This document shows positions 32,983-41,259 of a DNA stretch of 64,000 nt, piece after piece. Numbering within the stretch: the first letter of the stretch is position 1; the number at the start of each line of letters is the position of its first letter. Origin of the DNA: Ferrovibrio sp035304305 (lineage in GTDB: Bacteria; Pseudomonadota; Alphaproteobacteria; Ferrovibrionales; Ferrovibrionaceae); contig NZ_DATGQG010000054.1 in NCBI RefSeq assembly GCF_035304305.1, positions 62,001 to 126,000 on the forward strand. The letters run 5' to 3'. The position numbers and the translations under genes were made by a program. The notes beneath the pieces were generated by a model, which ran no database searches, was not told where the DNA came from, and saw only the letters and a list, made by a program, of their open reading frames with translations.

Positions 32983-34395
32983 ATGACCGTTCAGAGCCCG
33001 AAAAACCAGATCCCCAATTCGATGTCCGCCCGCGACATCGCCCATGTGCTGCACCCCTATACCAACCTGGTGAAGCACGAGACCGCGGGTCCGCTGGTGA
33101 TCGAGCGCGGCAAGGGCATCTACGTCTATGACGACCAGGGGCGCGAATATATCGAGGGCCTGGCCGGGCTGTGGTGCGCGGGGCTGGGCTTCAGCGAGCC
33201 GGCGCTGGTCGATGCCGCCATCGAGCAGATGCGCAAGCTGCCCTTCTACCACGGCTTCGGTCACAAGACGACACCGCCCGTGGTGGAACTGGCCGAGCGC
33301 CTGAAGGCGCTCAGTCCGGTGCCGGTCGGCAAGGTCTTCTTCGCCGAGTCCGGCTCGGCCGCCAACGACACGCTGATCAAGCTGATCTGGTATTACAACA
33401 ATGCGCGCGGCAAGCCCGACAAGAAGACCATCCTGTCGCGCAACCGCGGTTACCACGGGGTCACAATCGCGACGGCCAGCCTGACCGGACTGCCGGCCAA
33501 TCACCGCGATTTCGACCTGCCGATCGCCCGCATCAGGCATGTCGACTGCCCGCATCATTACCGCTTTGCCGAGCCCGGCGAGAGCGAGGCGGATTTCGTC
33601 GCCCGGCTGGCGCGCAACCTCGAAACCTTCATCCAGCAGGAAGGCCCCGACAGCATCGCGGCTTTCTTCGCCGAGCCGATCATGGGTGCCGGCGGCGTGA
33701 TCGTGCCGCCGCAGGGCTATTTCCCGGCGATGCAGGCCGTCCTGCGCAGATACGACATCCTCAGCGTCTCGGATGAGGTGATCTGCGGCTTCGGCCGCAC
33801 CGGCCGGCAATGGGGCGCGGAAGCACTCGACTATCAGCCGGATTTCCTTTCCTGCGCCAAGCAGCTGTCGGGCGCCTATCTGCCGATCTCGGCCGTCCTG
33901 GTGCCGGAGAAGGTCTATGACGTGATCCGCGACAATTCCGGCCGGATCGGCACTTTCGGCCATGGCTTCACCTATGGCGGCCATCCGGTATCGGCCGCCG
34001 TGGCGGTGCGCGCGCTGGACCTCTATCGCGAGCGCGACATTCTCGGCCATGTCAACCGGGTGGCGCCGCGCTTCCAAGCCCGGCTGCGGCGGCTCGCCGA
34101 ACATCCGCTGGTCGGCGAGGTGCGCGGCATGGGCCTGATCGGCGCGGTCGAACTGGTGGCCGACAAGGCGAGCAAGCGCGCCTTCGCCCCCGCAGCGGGC
34201 GTCGGTGCCGCCTGCATGGCATTCGCGCAGGAGGAAGGCCTGATCCAGCGCGCCGTCGCCGGCGACAGCATGGCCTTCTGCCCGCCGATGATCATCGAGG
34301 AAGCGGAGATCGACGAGATGTTCGATCGTTTCGAGCGGGCGCTCGAGCGGACCGCGACCCTGGTCGAACGCGAGGGCCTGCGACAGGCGGCGTGA
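32983..34395 (+). CDS. class III (omega) aminotransferase
   Basis: A 470-residue PLP enzyme. Visible are the dimer/substrate region HPYTNLVKHETAGPLVIERGKG, the phosphate loop ESGSAANDTLIK, RGYHGVTIATAS, the PLP-ring Asp in SVSDEVICGFGRTG, and the PLP lysine in SCAKQLSGAYLPISA. The opening matches omega-amino acid/putrescine:pyruvate aminotransferases, so it likely moves an amino group from a diamine or omega-amino acid to pyruvate. The exact substrate is open. GGAGG precedes ATG 32983 and a consensus promoter lies just upstream. It is monocistronic in appearance. Confidence 0.92.
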   Translation: MTVQSPKNQIPNSMSARDIAHVLHPYTNLVKHETAGPLVIERGKGIYVYDDQGREYIEGLAGLWCAGLGFSEPALVDAAIEQMRKLPFYHGFGHKTTPPVVELAERLKALSPVPVGKVFFAESGSAANDTLIKLIWYYNNARGKPDKKTILSRNRGYHGVTIATASLTGLPANHRDFDLPIARIRHVDCPHHYRFAEPGESEADFVARLARNLETFIQQEGPDSIAAFFAEPIMGAGGVIVPPQGYFPAMQAVLRRYDILSVSDEVICGFGRTGRQWGAEALDYQPDFLSCAKQLSGAYLPISAVLVPEKVYDVIRDNSGRIGTFGHGFTYGGHPVSAAVAVRALDLYRERDILGHVNRVAPRFQARLRRLAEHPLVGEVRGMGLIGAVELVADKASKRAFAPAAGVGAACMAFAQEEGLIQRAVAGDSMAFCPPMIIEEAEIDEMFDRFERALERTATLVEREGLRQAA

Positions 34396-34497
34396 CTGGC
34401 GTCATCTGATCGCTTTTGGCGAAGTGAACGGTTCCGTCACCCGTTTTAGACGGCTATGTTAATATCATTCTAACCAAGTGCGGGCAGATTCTGAGCG

Positions 34498-35355
34498 ATG
34501 AACACCGCGACGGACAATCAGGCCCATAACCAGGAAGCCAACGAGCTGATCTCGAAGATCGAGCAGCGGGCGATGCAGATCTTCAGGTTCACGGAGGACC
34601 CGGACGAGAAACGGTCCACCGTTTCCAGCTTCCGCAAGTTCTCCGGGCTGGTCGACGAATTCCACCAGGCCGCCGAAGTGGCCGAGGGTCGTCTCTCGGT
34701 GCTGAAAACGGGCCGGCGCGACGAGCTGCGGCGCTATGTGGCGCAGATGCGCGCCAAGATCCTCAAGATCGAAATCGACGTCAAACAGAGCTATCTCGAG
34801 AACCTGATCGAGACCCGGGCTGCCCTCCCATTCGGCGCGCGGGAATTCTTCGCCACCCGCATGAAGCGCCTCGAGGAAATCAGCGGCCTGCTGCGGGACG
34901 CGCCGGGCAGCGACGGCGGCGCCGACGACATCCTCGGCAGCATGCGCAAGATGCTGCAGCATCTGATGGACCAGGCGCCCCAGCTGGAGGTTTTCGAACG
35001 CGATCCCGACTGGCGGCCGCCGGCACGTTCCGGCAGCGCGCCGCGCCCGGCTGCTGCCGCACCGGCCGCGCCCCGCCGTCAGGCCGGGCCGGCCACGCCG
35101 GAGATCAAGCCGATCCGCCTCACCGGCCGTGACGAATGGGGCCGCGTGTTTCTCGACAAGGGGTCCTTCGACACCGTCAACTATGCCTGCCGCGCCCGCG
35201 GCATCACGCTGGACAATGTCGCATCCAAGCTCGGCATCACCCGCGTGGCGCTGACCCTGATCCTCAACGGCCAGGATCCGATCCAGCGCAACATGCTCGA
35301 CGTGCTGCACAAGATCATCAACAACTACAACGCCGCGACCGGCGAACTGGGCTGA
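34498..35355 (+). CDS. coiled-coil protein with a C-terminal XRE-like HTH
   Basis: A 285-residue protein of unrecognised family. Residues 12-135 are helical and probably coiled-coil (NELISKIEQRAMQIFRF, EVAEGRLSVLKTGRRDELRRYV). A Pro/Ala-rich linker of about 40 residues leads to a C-terminal domain with an HTH: GITLDNVASKLGITRVALTLILNGQDPI reads like an XRE/Cro helix pair followed by the next helix. Domain order is unusual for an XRE regulator, which normally has its HTH first. An AT-rich leader with GTTA-N9-TAAC (34458-34474) precedes it. It may be a DNA-binding regulator or a partition-like protein. Confidence 0.75.
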   Translation: MNTATDNQAHNQEANELISKIEQRAMQIFRFTEDPDEKRSTVSSFRKFSGLVDEFHQAAEVAEGRLSVLKTGRRDELRRYVAQMRAKILKIEIDVKQSYLENLIETRAALPFGAREFFATRMKRLEEISGLLRDAPGSDGGADDILGSMRKMLQHLMDQAPQLEVFERDPDWRPPARSGSAPRPAAAAPAAPRRQAGPATPEIKPIRLTGRDEWGRVFLDKGSFDTVNYACRARGITLDNVASKLGITRVALTLILNGQDPIQRNMLDVLHKIINNYNAATGELG

Positions 35356-35358
35356 GCA

Positions 35359-36489
35359 TCAGCCGCCCGGCTCCAGCCGCAGGATGCGGCCATTCGAGGA
35401 ATCCGTGACGGCGTAAAGATATCCGTCCGGTCCGTCGCGCACATCGCGGATATTGCTGCCCAGCTCGATCCGCTCCTGCGCGACCACGCGGGTACCGTCC
35501 AGCACGACGCGCTGGATGCTGCGGAAGACCAGGGAACCGGCAAACAGATTGCCCTTCCAGGCCGGGATCCTGTCTCCCGTATAGAATGCCATACCGGCCG
35601 GCGCGATGGATGGCGTCCAGTGCAGCAGCGGCTGTTCCATGCCGGGCGCCTCGGTGCCGATGCCGATCTTCTGCCCCGAGTAATGCACGCCGTATGCGAT
35701 AACCGGCCAGCCGTAATTCCTTCCCGCTTCCGGAATGTTGATCTCGTCGCCGCCGCGGGCGCCGTGCTCATGCAGCCAGACCTGGCCGGTCGCGGGATGC
35801 AGCGCCATGCCCTGGATATTGCGGTGGCCGTAGGACCAGATTTCCGGCAATGCATCGCCGCGGCCGACGAAAGGATTGTCGGGCGGTACGCTGCCGTCCT
35901 TTTCCAGCCGCACCACCTTCCCGAGATGCGTGCGCAGATCCTGCGCCGGATCGAAGCGGAAGCGTTCACCCATCCCGAGCCACAGTCTGCCCCCGCGATC
36001 GACCACGATGCGGCTGCCGAAATGATTGCCGCCGGACATTTTCGGCTGCTGCCGGAAGATCACCGTGACATCCTCCAGCCGCGTCTCGGCGAAGCGGGCG
36101 GAGGCCATTGCGGTGCCGGCGCCGCCTTCGCCCGGCTCGGCATAACTGAAATAGAGCCTGCGGCTGGAGGCGAAATCCGGATCGAGATGCAGATCCAGCA
36201 GGCCGCCCTGGCCCGAGGCGAAAACCTCCGGCACGTTCGCCAGCGGCGCCGACAGGCTGCCGTCCCTGGCGACGATCCGGATCCGTCCGGGCCGTTCGGT
36301 GACCAGCATGCGGCCATCGGGCAGGAACTGCAGCGCCCAGGGATTTTCCAGTCCCTTCGCGACGGTCACGACGCGCAGCAACCCGGCCTCGCTGCTGCGG
36401 GTCTCGACATCCTGCGCCAGGCCGGGCCCGCCCCGAGCCAGCAGTCCCGCCAGCAAACCCGTGATCATCAGCTGAAGACTCGTCCGCAT
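35359..36489 (-). CDS. PQQ-dependent aldose sugar dehydrogenase, secreted
   Basis: A 376-residue six-bladed beta-propeller of the soluble glucose/aldose dehydrogenase type (Asd/YliI). It has a signal peptide (MRTSLQLMITGLLAGLLARGGPGLAQ), GLENPWALQFLPDGRMLVTERPGRI, SGGNHFGSRI, the EIWSYGHRNIQGMALHP calcium/PQQ-side segment, WLHEHGARGGDEIN and DGYLYAVTDSSNGRILRLEP at the end. It oxidises sugars in the periplasm with PQQ as cofactor; no PQQ synthesis genes are in the window. Start ATG 36489 is chosen from the signal peptide and CGGAG; the frame is open upstream through the divergent SDR promoter. Confidence 0.92.
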   Translation of the reverse strand: MRTSLQLMITGLLAGLLARGGPGLAQDVETRSSEAGLLRVVTVAKGLENPWALQFLPDGRMLVTERPGRIRIVARDGSLSAPLANVPEVFASGQGGLLDLHLDPDFASSRRLYFSYAEPGEGGAGTAMASARFAETRLEDVTVIFRQQPKMSGGNHFGSRIVVDRGGRLWLGMGERFRFDPAQDLRTHLGKVVRLEKDGSVPPDNPFVGRGDALPEIWSYGHRNIQGMALHPATGQVWLHEHGARGGDEINIPEAGRNYGWPVIAYGVHYSGQKIGIGTEAPGMEQPLLHWTPSIAPAGMAFYTGDRIPAWKGNLFAGSLVFRSIQRVVLDGTRVVAQERIELGSNIRDVRDGPDGYLYAVTDSSNGRILRLEPGG

Positions 36490-36631
36490 CTGCCGCTCCG
36501 TCGTTCCGTCCGGATGAGATAGATCGCCCCGGTCAGCCGGGAACCGCATGCCGCCGGGCCGCCCCCTATTCTCTGCCACAATTTTTCCTTTCCCGTGTTT
36601 CTGAATCGCCGGAGGACGAGGCGGAGGAATC

Positions 36632-37402
36632 ATGGCAGGCAGTTTCGCGATCTACCCAAGCCTCCGTGACAGGGTGGTGCTGGTCACGGGTGGCGGCAGC
36701 GGAATCGGGGCATCCATCGTGGAGCATTTCGCCGAACAGGGCGCGCGCGTGGCCTTTCTCGACATCGCACAGGCGCCGTCCGAGGCGCTGGTCGAGCGCA
36801 TCGCCGCCGACGGGCATCCGCGACCGCTGTTCCTGCCCTGCGATCTGACGGATATCGAGGCCCTGCAGGACGCCATCGCCGGCGTCAGCGAGCGGCTGGG
36901 CAGCATCGACGTGCTGGTCAACAACGCCGCCAGCGATGATCGCCACGACATCGAGGAGATCACGCCGGATTATTTCGAATCGCGCATGGCGGTGAACCTG
37001 AAGCATCAGGTCTATGCCACCCAGGCCGTGCTGCCCGACATGAAGCAGTCGGGCGGCGGCTCGATCATCAACATGGGATCGATCAGCTGGGTGGTGGGCG
37101 AGCCTGACCTGCCGCTTTATACGGCAGCGAAGGCCGGCGTGAACGGACTGACCCGCAGCCTGGCCCGCAAGCTCGGTCCGCACAACATCCGGGTCAACTG
37201 CGTCATGCCCGGCTGGATCATGACCGAGCGGCAGGAAACCCTCTGGCTGACGCCGGCAGGCGAACAGGAACTGCTGCGCAAGCAGGCGCTCAAGGAGAAG
37301 CTCTACCCGCCCGATGTCGCCCGCATGGTGCTGTGGCTCGCCGCCGACGACAGCCGGCGCTGCACGGGGCAGGCCTTCATCGTGGATGGCGGGTGGATCT
37401 GA
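36632..37402 (+). CDS. SDR family oxidoreductase
   Basis: A 256-residue classical SDR: cofactor loop TGGGSGIGASIV near residue 20, acidic residue after beta-2 in FLDIAQ (NAD preference), NNAASDDRH, Ser in NMGSISWV, and the YxxxK pair in YTAAKAG. The C-terminal end TGQAFIVDGGWI is standard. Similar proteins oxidise sugars or sugar alcohols, which would fit the divergent sugar dehydrogenase, but substrate cannot be fixed from sequence. Two GGAGG motifs precede ATG 36632. Confidence 0.9.
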   Translation: MAGSFAIYPSLRDRVVLVTGGGSGIGASIVEHFAEQGARVAFLDIAQAPSEALVERIAADGHPRPLFLPCDLTDIEALQDAIAGVSERLGSIDVLVNNAASDDRHDIEEITPDYFESRMAVNLKHQVYATQAVLPDMKQSGGGSIINMGSISWVVGEPDLPLYTAAKAGVNGLTRSLARKLGPHNIRVNCVMPGWIMTERQETLWLTPAGEQELLRKQALKEKLYPPDVARMVLWLAADDSRRCTGQAFIVDGGWI

Positions 37403-37420
37403 GCCGGACCGTCAACCGGG

Positions 37421-37606
37421 CTAGACGCGGATCAGGAAATACCAGACGAGGAAAAAGGCGATGACGATGCCGGCCAGGCCGAAGCCGAGCACATAGCGCA
37501 TATGGCCGGTCTTCACGCCGGACCGCGCCTGTGTGGGCTCCATGACGCGCTGTCTGGTATCCCAGTCTTTCGGATTGGTGATGTTCGGATCCTGTTGCGG
37601 TGCCAT
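37421..37606 (-). CDS. small single-pass membrane protein
   Basis: A 61-residue protein: a polar N-terminal half (NPKDWDTRQR, QARSGVKTGHMRYVL) followed by one transmembrane helix (GFGLAGIVIAFFLVWYFLIRV) at the C-terminus. The layout, with a TGHxRYVL junction, resembles small uncharacterised alphaproteobacterial membrane proteins. No ribosome site is evident, which lowers confidence. It converges with the SDR gene and lies downstream of the acs end on the same strand. Confidence 0.55.
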   Translation of the reverse strand: MAPQQDPNITNPKDWDTRQRVMEPTQARSGVKTGHMRYVLGFGLAGIVIAFFLVWYFLIRV

Positions 37607-37635
37607 GGAGGCTTAACAGCACCGCACCAGGAAGG

Positions 37636-37658
37636 TTCCGGCCCGGAGCGGGCCGGAG
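37636..37658 (-). terminator. hairpin downstream of acs
   Basis: A perfect 8-3-8 GC stem (CCGGCCCG, GAG, CGGGCCGG) begins seven bases after the acs stop. No clear T-run follows on the minus strand, so it may need Rho or act as a stabilising 3' hairpin. Confidence 0.45.
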
Positions 37659-37664
37659 TCCCGC

Positions 37665-39608
37665 TTATCCGCGATTCATCCGGTTGTTGACCAGATCTTC
37701 CACCACGCTGGGATCCGCCAGCGTGCTGGTGTCGCCGAGGCTGGAATACTCGTTCTCGGCAATCTTGCGCAGGATGCGGCGCATGATCTTGCCGGAGCGG
37801 GTCTTCGGCAGACCCGGCGCCCACTGGATCAGGTCCGGCGAGGCGATCGGTCCGATCTGCTGGCGCACATGCGCGACCAGCTCCTTGCGCAGTTCTTCGG
37901 TCGCCGTCACCCCCGCCTTGAGCGTCACATAGGCATAGATGCCTTGGCCCTTGATGTTGTGCGGGTAACCGACCACGGCAGCCTCGGCCACCTTGGGATG
38001 CGCCACCAGCGCGCTCTCGACTTCCGCCGTGCCCATGCGGTGGCCGGACACGTTGATCACGTCGTCGACGCGGCCGGTGATCCAGTAATAGCCGTCGGCA
38101 TCGCGGCGGCAGCCGTCACCGGTGAAATACTTGCCCGGGAAGGTGCTGAAATAGGTGTCGATGAAGCGCTGATGGTCGCCGTAGACCGTGCGCATCTGGC
38201 CCGGCCAGCTGTCGGCCATGCAGAGATTGCCCTCCGCGACGCCCTCCAGTTCCTTGCCGTCGCCGTCGACGATCACCGGCTTCACGCCGAAGAACGGCAG
38301 CGTTGCCGAGCCGGGCTTCTGGGCGATGGCGCCCGGCAGCGGCGAAATCAGGATGCCGCCGGTTTCTGTCTGCCACCAGGTATCCACGATCGGGCAGCGG
38401 CCGTCGCCGACCACGCGGTGGTACCACAGCCAGGCTTCCGGGTTGATCGGCTCGCCGACCGAGCCGAGCAGGCGCAGGCTCGCGCGGCTGGTCTTCTTCA
38501 CCGGCGCCTCGCCCTCGCGCATCAGGGCGCGGATCGCGGTCGGCGCGGTATAGAAGATGTTGACCTTGTGCTTGTCGATCACCTGCCAGAAACGCGACGC
38601 GTCGGGATAGTTCGGCACGCCTTCGAACATCAGCGTGGTCGCGCCGTTGGCCAGCGGCCCGTAGAGGATGTAGCTGTGGCCGGTAACCCAGCCGACATCC
38701 GCCGTGCACCAGTAGATGTCGCCTTCGTGATAGTCGAAGACATACTGGTGGGTCATGGCCACGAAGACGAGATAGCCGCCGGAAGTGTGCAGCACGCCCT
38801 TCGGCTTGCCGGTCGAGCCGGAGGTGTAGAGGATGAAGAGCGGATCTTCCGCGCCCATCGGCTCGGGGTCGCACTTGGCCGGGACCTTCGCCGCCTCGTC
38901 ATGCAGCCAGATGTCGCGGCCGTCCTGCCAGTCGATCTTGCCGCCGGTATGCTTCACCACCAGCACCTTCTTCACGCCGGGGCAGCTCTTCAGCGCCGCA
39001 TCGGTGTTGGCCTTCAGCGGCACCGGGCGGCCGCCGCGCAGGCCTTCGTCGGCCGTGATGACGAACTGGCTGTCGCAATCCTGGATGCGGTTGGCGAGGC
39101 TGTCGGGCGAGAAGCCGCCGAAGACCACCGAATGGATCGCGCCGATGCGGGCACAAGCCAGCATTGCATAGGCAGCGGCCGGAATCATTGGCAGGTAGAT
39201 TGTAACGCGATCGCCCTTCTTGACGCCGTTCGCCTTCAGGACGTTGGCCATCCGGCAGACTTCGTCATGCAGCTGCTGGTAGGTGATGTGCTCCGACTTG
39301 GACGGATCGTCGCCTTCCCAGATGATCGCGGTCTGGTTCGCGCGCTTGGGCAGGTGCCGGTCGATGCAGTTGGCCGAAACGTTCAGGGTGCCGTCATAGA
39401 ACCAGCGGATATGCAGGTCCTTCTTGTCGTAGGATACGTCCTTAACCTTGGTAAACGGCTTGATCCAGTCGATCCGCTTGCCGTGCTCGGCCCAGAAGCC
39501 TTCCGGATCACGGACGGATTGTTCGTACATGGCCTTGTACTTGCCGGCATCGACCCAGGCGCGCTTTGCCCAATCGTTTGACACCGGAAAAAGCTCGTTG
39601 TCGGCCAT
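37665..39608 (-). CDS. acs: acetyl-CoA synthetase
   Basis: A 647-residue AMP-forming acetate:CoA ligase. The opening AWVDAGKYKAMYEQSVRDPEGFW and FGGFSPDSLANRIQD are specific to Acs. ATP-binding motifs are intact: YTSGSTGKPKGVLHTSGGY, TWWQTETGG, YFTGDGCRRDADGYYWITGRVDD and the catalytic lysine in PKTRSGKIMRR, whose acetylation silences the enzyme and is reversed by CobB-type deacylases such as the one at 7977-8690. GGGGAGAG precedes ATG 39608. A hairpin in the leader and an upstream MarR gene on the same strand are possible control elements. Confidence 0.96.
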   Translation of the reverse strand: MADNELFPVSNDWAKRAWVDAGKYKAMYEQSVRDPEGFWAEHGKRIDWIKPFTKVKDVSYDKKDLHIRWFYDGTLNVSANCIDRHLPKRANQTAIIWEGDDPSKSEHITYQQLHDEVCRMANVLKANGVKKGDRVTIYLPMIPAAAYAMLACARIGAIHSVVFGGFSPDSLANRIQDCDSQFVITADEGLRGGRPVPLKANTDAALKSCPGVKKVLVVKHTGGKIDWQDGRDIWLHDEAAKVPAKCDPEPMGAEDPLFILYTSGSTGKPKGVLHTSGGYLVFVAMTHQYVFDYHEGDIYWCTADVGWVTGHSYILYGPLANGATTLMFEGVPNYPDASRFWQVIDKHKVNIFYTAPTAIRALMREGEAPVKKTSRASLRLLGSVGEPINPEAWLWYHRVVGDGRCPIVDTWWQTETGGILISPLPGAIAQKPGSATLPFFGVKPVIVDGDGKELEGVAEGNLCMADSWPGQMRTVYGDHQRFIDTYFSTFPGKYFTGDGCRRDADGYYWITGRVDDVINVSGHRMGTAEVESALVAHPKVAEAAVVGYPHNIKGQGIYAYVTLKAGVTATEELRKELVAHVRQQIGPIASPDLIQWAPGLPKTRSGKIMRRILRKIAENEYSSLGDTSTLADPSVVEDLVNNRMNRG

Positions 39609-39651
39609 GATAGGCTCTCCCCTTTCTTTTTGCGTCTGGACGTTTCCTCGC

Positions 39652-39668
39652 GCGCTCCGCGGGAGCGC
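39652..39668 (-). promoter_or_regulatory. 7-3-7 inverted repeat in the acs leader
   Basis: GCGCTCC and GGAGCGC flank three bases, 44-60 bases before the acs start codon. It could be an operator or a 5' UTR hairpin. Confidence 0.35.
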
Positions 39669-39777
39669 AGCCGTAGCATCCCGAATGATGCCCGGACGGG
39701 TCGGAGGGGACAAGCGCCCCCTCTCAGGCCTTCGACCAAAGCATAGCGCGGCAGGGCCGTTTTTGCCGGGGGTGCGG

Positions 39778-40308
39778 CTAGAAGTCGCGGTCGGCCGTCC
39801 CTGAGGGTCTGTCTGGCACGGCGGCGATCGCGGCCGCAAGGCCGCGCATCAGGCCGGGATAGTCCTGTCTCAGCCCGGCGATCATCTCGTCCTGGGCCTG
39901 GCGCCATAGCGCCACCCCCGCGCAATAGGCCGCGCGGCCTTCGAAGGTGGCCCGTACCGCCCTGGCCCGGCCGCCCCGGGCCGCGGCGTCCACGCTCAGC
40001 AGTCCGCTGTCCACCAGCGGTTTGATGTTGCGGGTCAGCGTCGTGCGGTCGAGATCCAGCGCTCTGGCCAGTTCCGTGACCGTCGCCGGACGGCCGTTCT
40101 GCTTCTCGAAGGCCGCCGCCATGCCGATCAGGCTGTGCTGCGGCAGACCGAGCCCGATGCGGGCCAGATGGCGGGTATAGAGGGCGCTGGCCCGCCGCGC
40201 CGCCGAGCGGAGCAGGAAGCAGATGCACTCCTCCTTCCCGTCCGGGGCCGGCCGCGGCAGGACCGGATCGCCCTTTTCCGCCATGGCGGGATCGACAGCA
40301 TGGTTCAT
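39778..40308 (-). CDS. MarR family transcriptional regulator
   Basis: A 176-residue winged-helix regulator: ECICFLLRSAARRASALYTRHL and LPQHSLIGMAAAFEKQNGRP before the HTH TVTELARALDLDRTTLTRNIKPLVDSGLLS, wing AAARGGRARAVRATFEGRAAY. Start ATG 40308 is taken because a perfect 14-base palindrome (40311-40324) lies directly in front of it, which would let the protein block its own translation-start region. It diverges from a hotdog thioesterase gene 64 bases away and precedes acs by 169 bases. Acyl-CoA or aromatic acid sensing is plausible but not shown. Confidence 0.85.
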   Translation of the reverse strand: MNHAVDPAMAEKGDPVLPRPAPDGKEECICFLLRSAARRASALYTRHLARIGLGLPQHSLIGMAAAFEKQNGRPATVTELARALDLDRTTLTRNIKPLVDSGLLSVDAAARGGRARAVRATFEGRAAYCAGVALWRQAQDEMIAGLRQDYPGLMRGLAAAIAAVPDRPSGTADRDF

Positions 40309-40310
40309 GA

Positions 40311-40324
40311 CGTGTATATACACG
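40311..40324. promoter_or_regulatory. perfect palindrome, likely MarR operator
   Basis: CGTGTATATACACG is a perfect 14-base palindrome, AT-rich at its centre, two bases upstream of the MarR start codon in the 64-base divergent gap with the thioesterase. Size and place are as expected for a MarR dimer site. Confidence 0.65.
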
Positions 40325-40372
40325 ATATATCCTGGTGCCGGCAAGCCGGCCAGCGTTGCGAAAGGTCCTCCC

Positions 40373-40900
40373 ATGTCAGCCCTGCCCGGCGATACCGCCC
40401 CCCGCACCCGCCATGCCGATGCCCGGCCGCCCGAGATCAGGGAATACGCGCCCATCCCGCTGGAGGAGTTGCGCGCCCGCAGCGGCATCGAGCTTTTCCG
40501 CGACATGATGGCCGGCAAGCTGCCCGGCGCCCCGATCGCCAGGCTGATGAATATGTGGGTCGATGAGGCCGAGCCGGGACGCGTCGTGTTCGGCGCCCGG
40601 CCGGAACGACAGCATTACAATCCGATTGGCTCAGTGCATGGCGGTTTCGCGGGCACGCTGCTGGACAGCTGCATGTCCTGCGCGGTGCAGTCGCTGCTGC
40701 CGAAGGGCATGGGCTACACCACGCTGGAATACAAGGTCAGCCTGGTGCGCGCGATCACCGACCAGATCGGCGCCGTCTATGCCGAGGGCAAGGCGATCCA
40801 GGTCGGCAGCCGGGTCGGCACGGCGGAAGGCCGCATCGTCGACGCCAACGGCAAGCTCTACGCCACCGGCACGACCACCTGCCTGATCTTTCCGATCTGA
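40373..40900 (+). CDS. PaaI-like hotdog thioesterase
   Basis: A 175-residue hotdog-fold acyl-CoA thioesterase. The family core is NPIGSVHGGFAGTLLDSCMSCAVQSLL, with the conserved HGG and an acid on the following helix, then GYTTLEYKVSLVRAI and VGSRVGTAEGRIVDANGKLYATGTTTCLIF. Family members hydrolyse aromatic or medium-chain acyl-CoAs. Start ATG 40373 is chosen to clear the divergent MarR operator. It is probably repressed by the divergent MarR protein. Confidence 0.88.
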   Translation: MSALPGDTAPRTRHADARPPEIREYAPIPLEELRARSGIELFRDMMAGKLPGAPIARLMNMWVDEAEPGRVVFGARPERQHYNPIGSVHGGFAGTLLDSCMSCAVQSLLPKGMGYTTLEYKVSLVRAITDQIGAVYAEGKAIQVGSRVGTAEGRIVDANGKLYATGTTTCLIFPI

Positions 40901-40924
40901 TCTGCGGGAAGGCTGTTTTCGGTA

Positions 40925-41164
40925 TCAGCGGCGCCAGACCAGCTTGTGCAGCGCGGCCCGTCGGTCTGCCTCGGTGAGGCCGGCGTCGCGGAGCTGCGCG
41001 GCATCCAGTTCGGCCAGCTCCTGCCGCTCGCGCGCGAGGCGCTGGGCAACCACGATCAGGGCGAAAAACCGCCCCGGCAGCCACAGCCATGACCGGCGCC
41101 GTCGGGCATCGGGCAGGACATGGGCGCCGGTCGGAAACATGATGGCTTTCGAAATGCGCGACAT
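40925..41164 (-). CDS. DUF1127 (YjiS-like) small protein
   Basis: A 79-residue protein ending in the DUF1127 motif: RLARERQELAELDAAQLRDAGLTEADRRAAL. Many such Arg-rich small proteins occur in alphaproteobacteria; some affect phosphate, RNA turnover or stress traits. It is probably cytoplasmic. It is read toward the thioesterase end and diverges from the ArsR gene across a cluster of palindromes. Confidence 0.82.
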   Translation of the reverse strand: MSRISKAIMFPTGAHVLPDARRRRSWLWLPGRFFALIVVAQRLARERQELAELDAAQLRDAGLTEADRRAALHKLVWRR

Positions 41165-41183
41165 GGCGCAACCCTAATGGCCG

Positions 41184-41241
41184 ATGCCGGCATGATGCTT
41201 CGGTTCGCACCGAAGCATCCGCGATTGCTGCCCGCGGATGC
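41184..41241. promoter_or_regulatory. overlapping palindromes upstream of the ArsR-type gene
   Basis: Three perfect inverted repeats share GATGC/GCATC arms: ATGCCGGCAT (41184-41193), GATGCTTCGG-N6-CCGAAGCATC (41194-41219), and GCATCCGCG-N9-CGCGGATGC (41215-41241). The last two overlap by five bases and cannot both form as hairpins. They lie between the divergent DUF1127 and ArsR-type genes, 19-76 bases before the latter's start. Confidence 0.7.
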
Positions 41242-41259
41242 TGCCCCTAGACTTCACCC

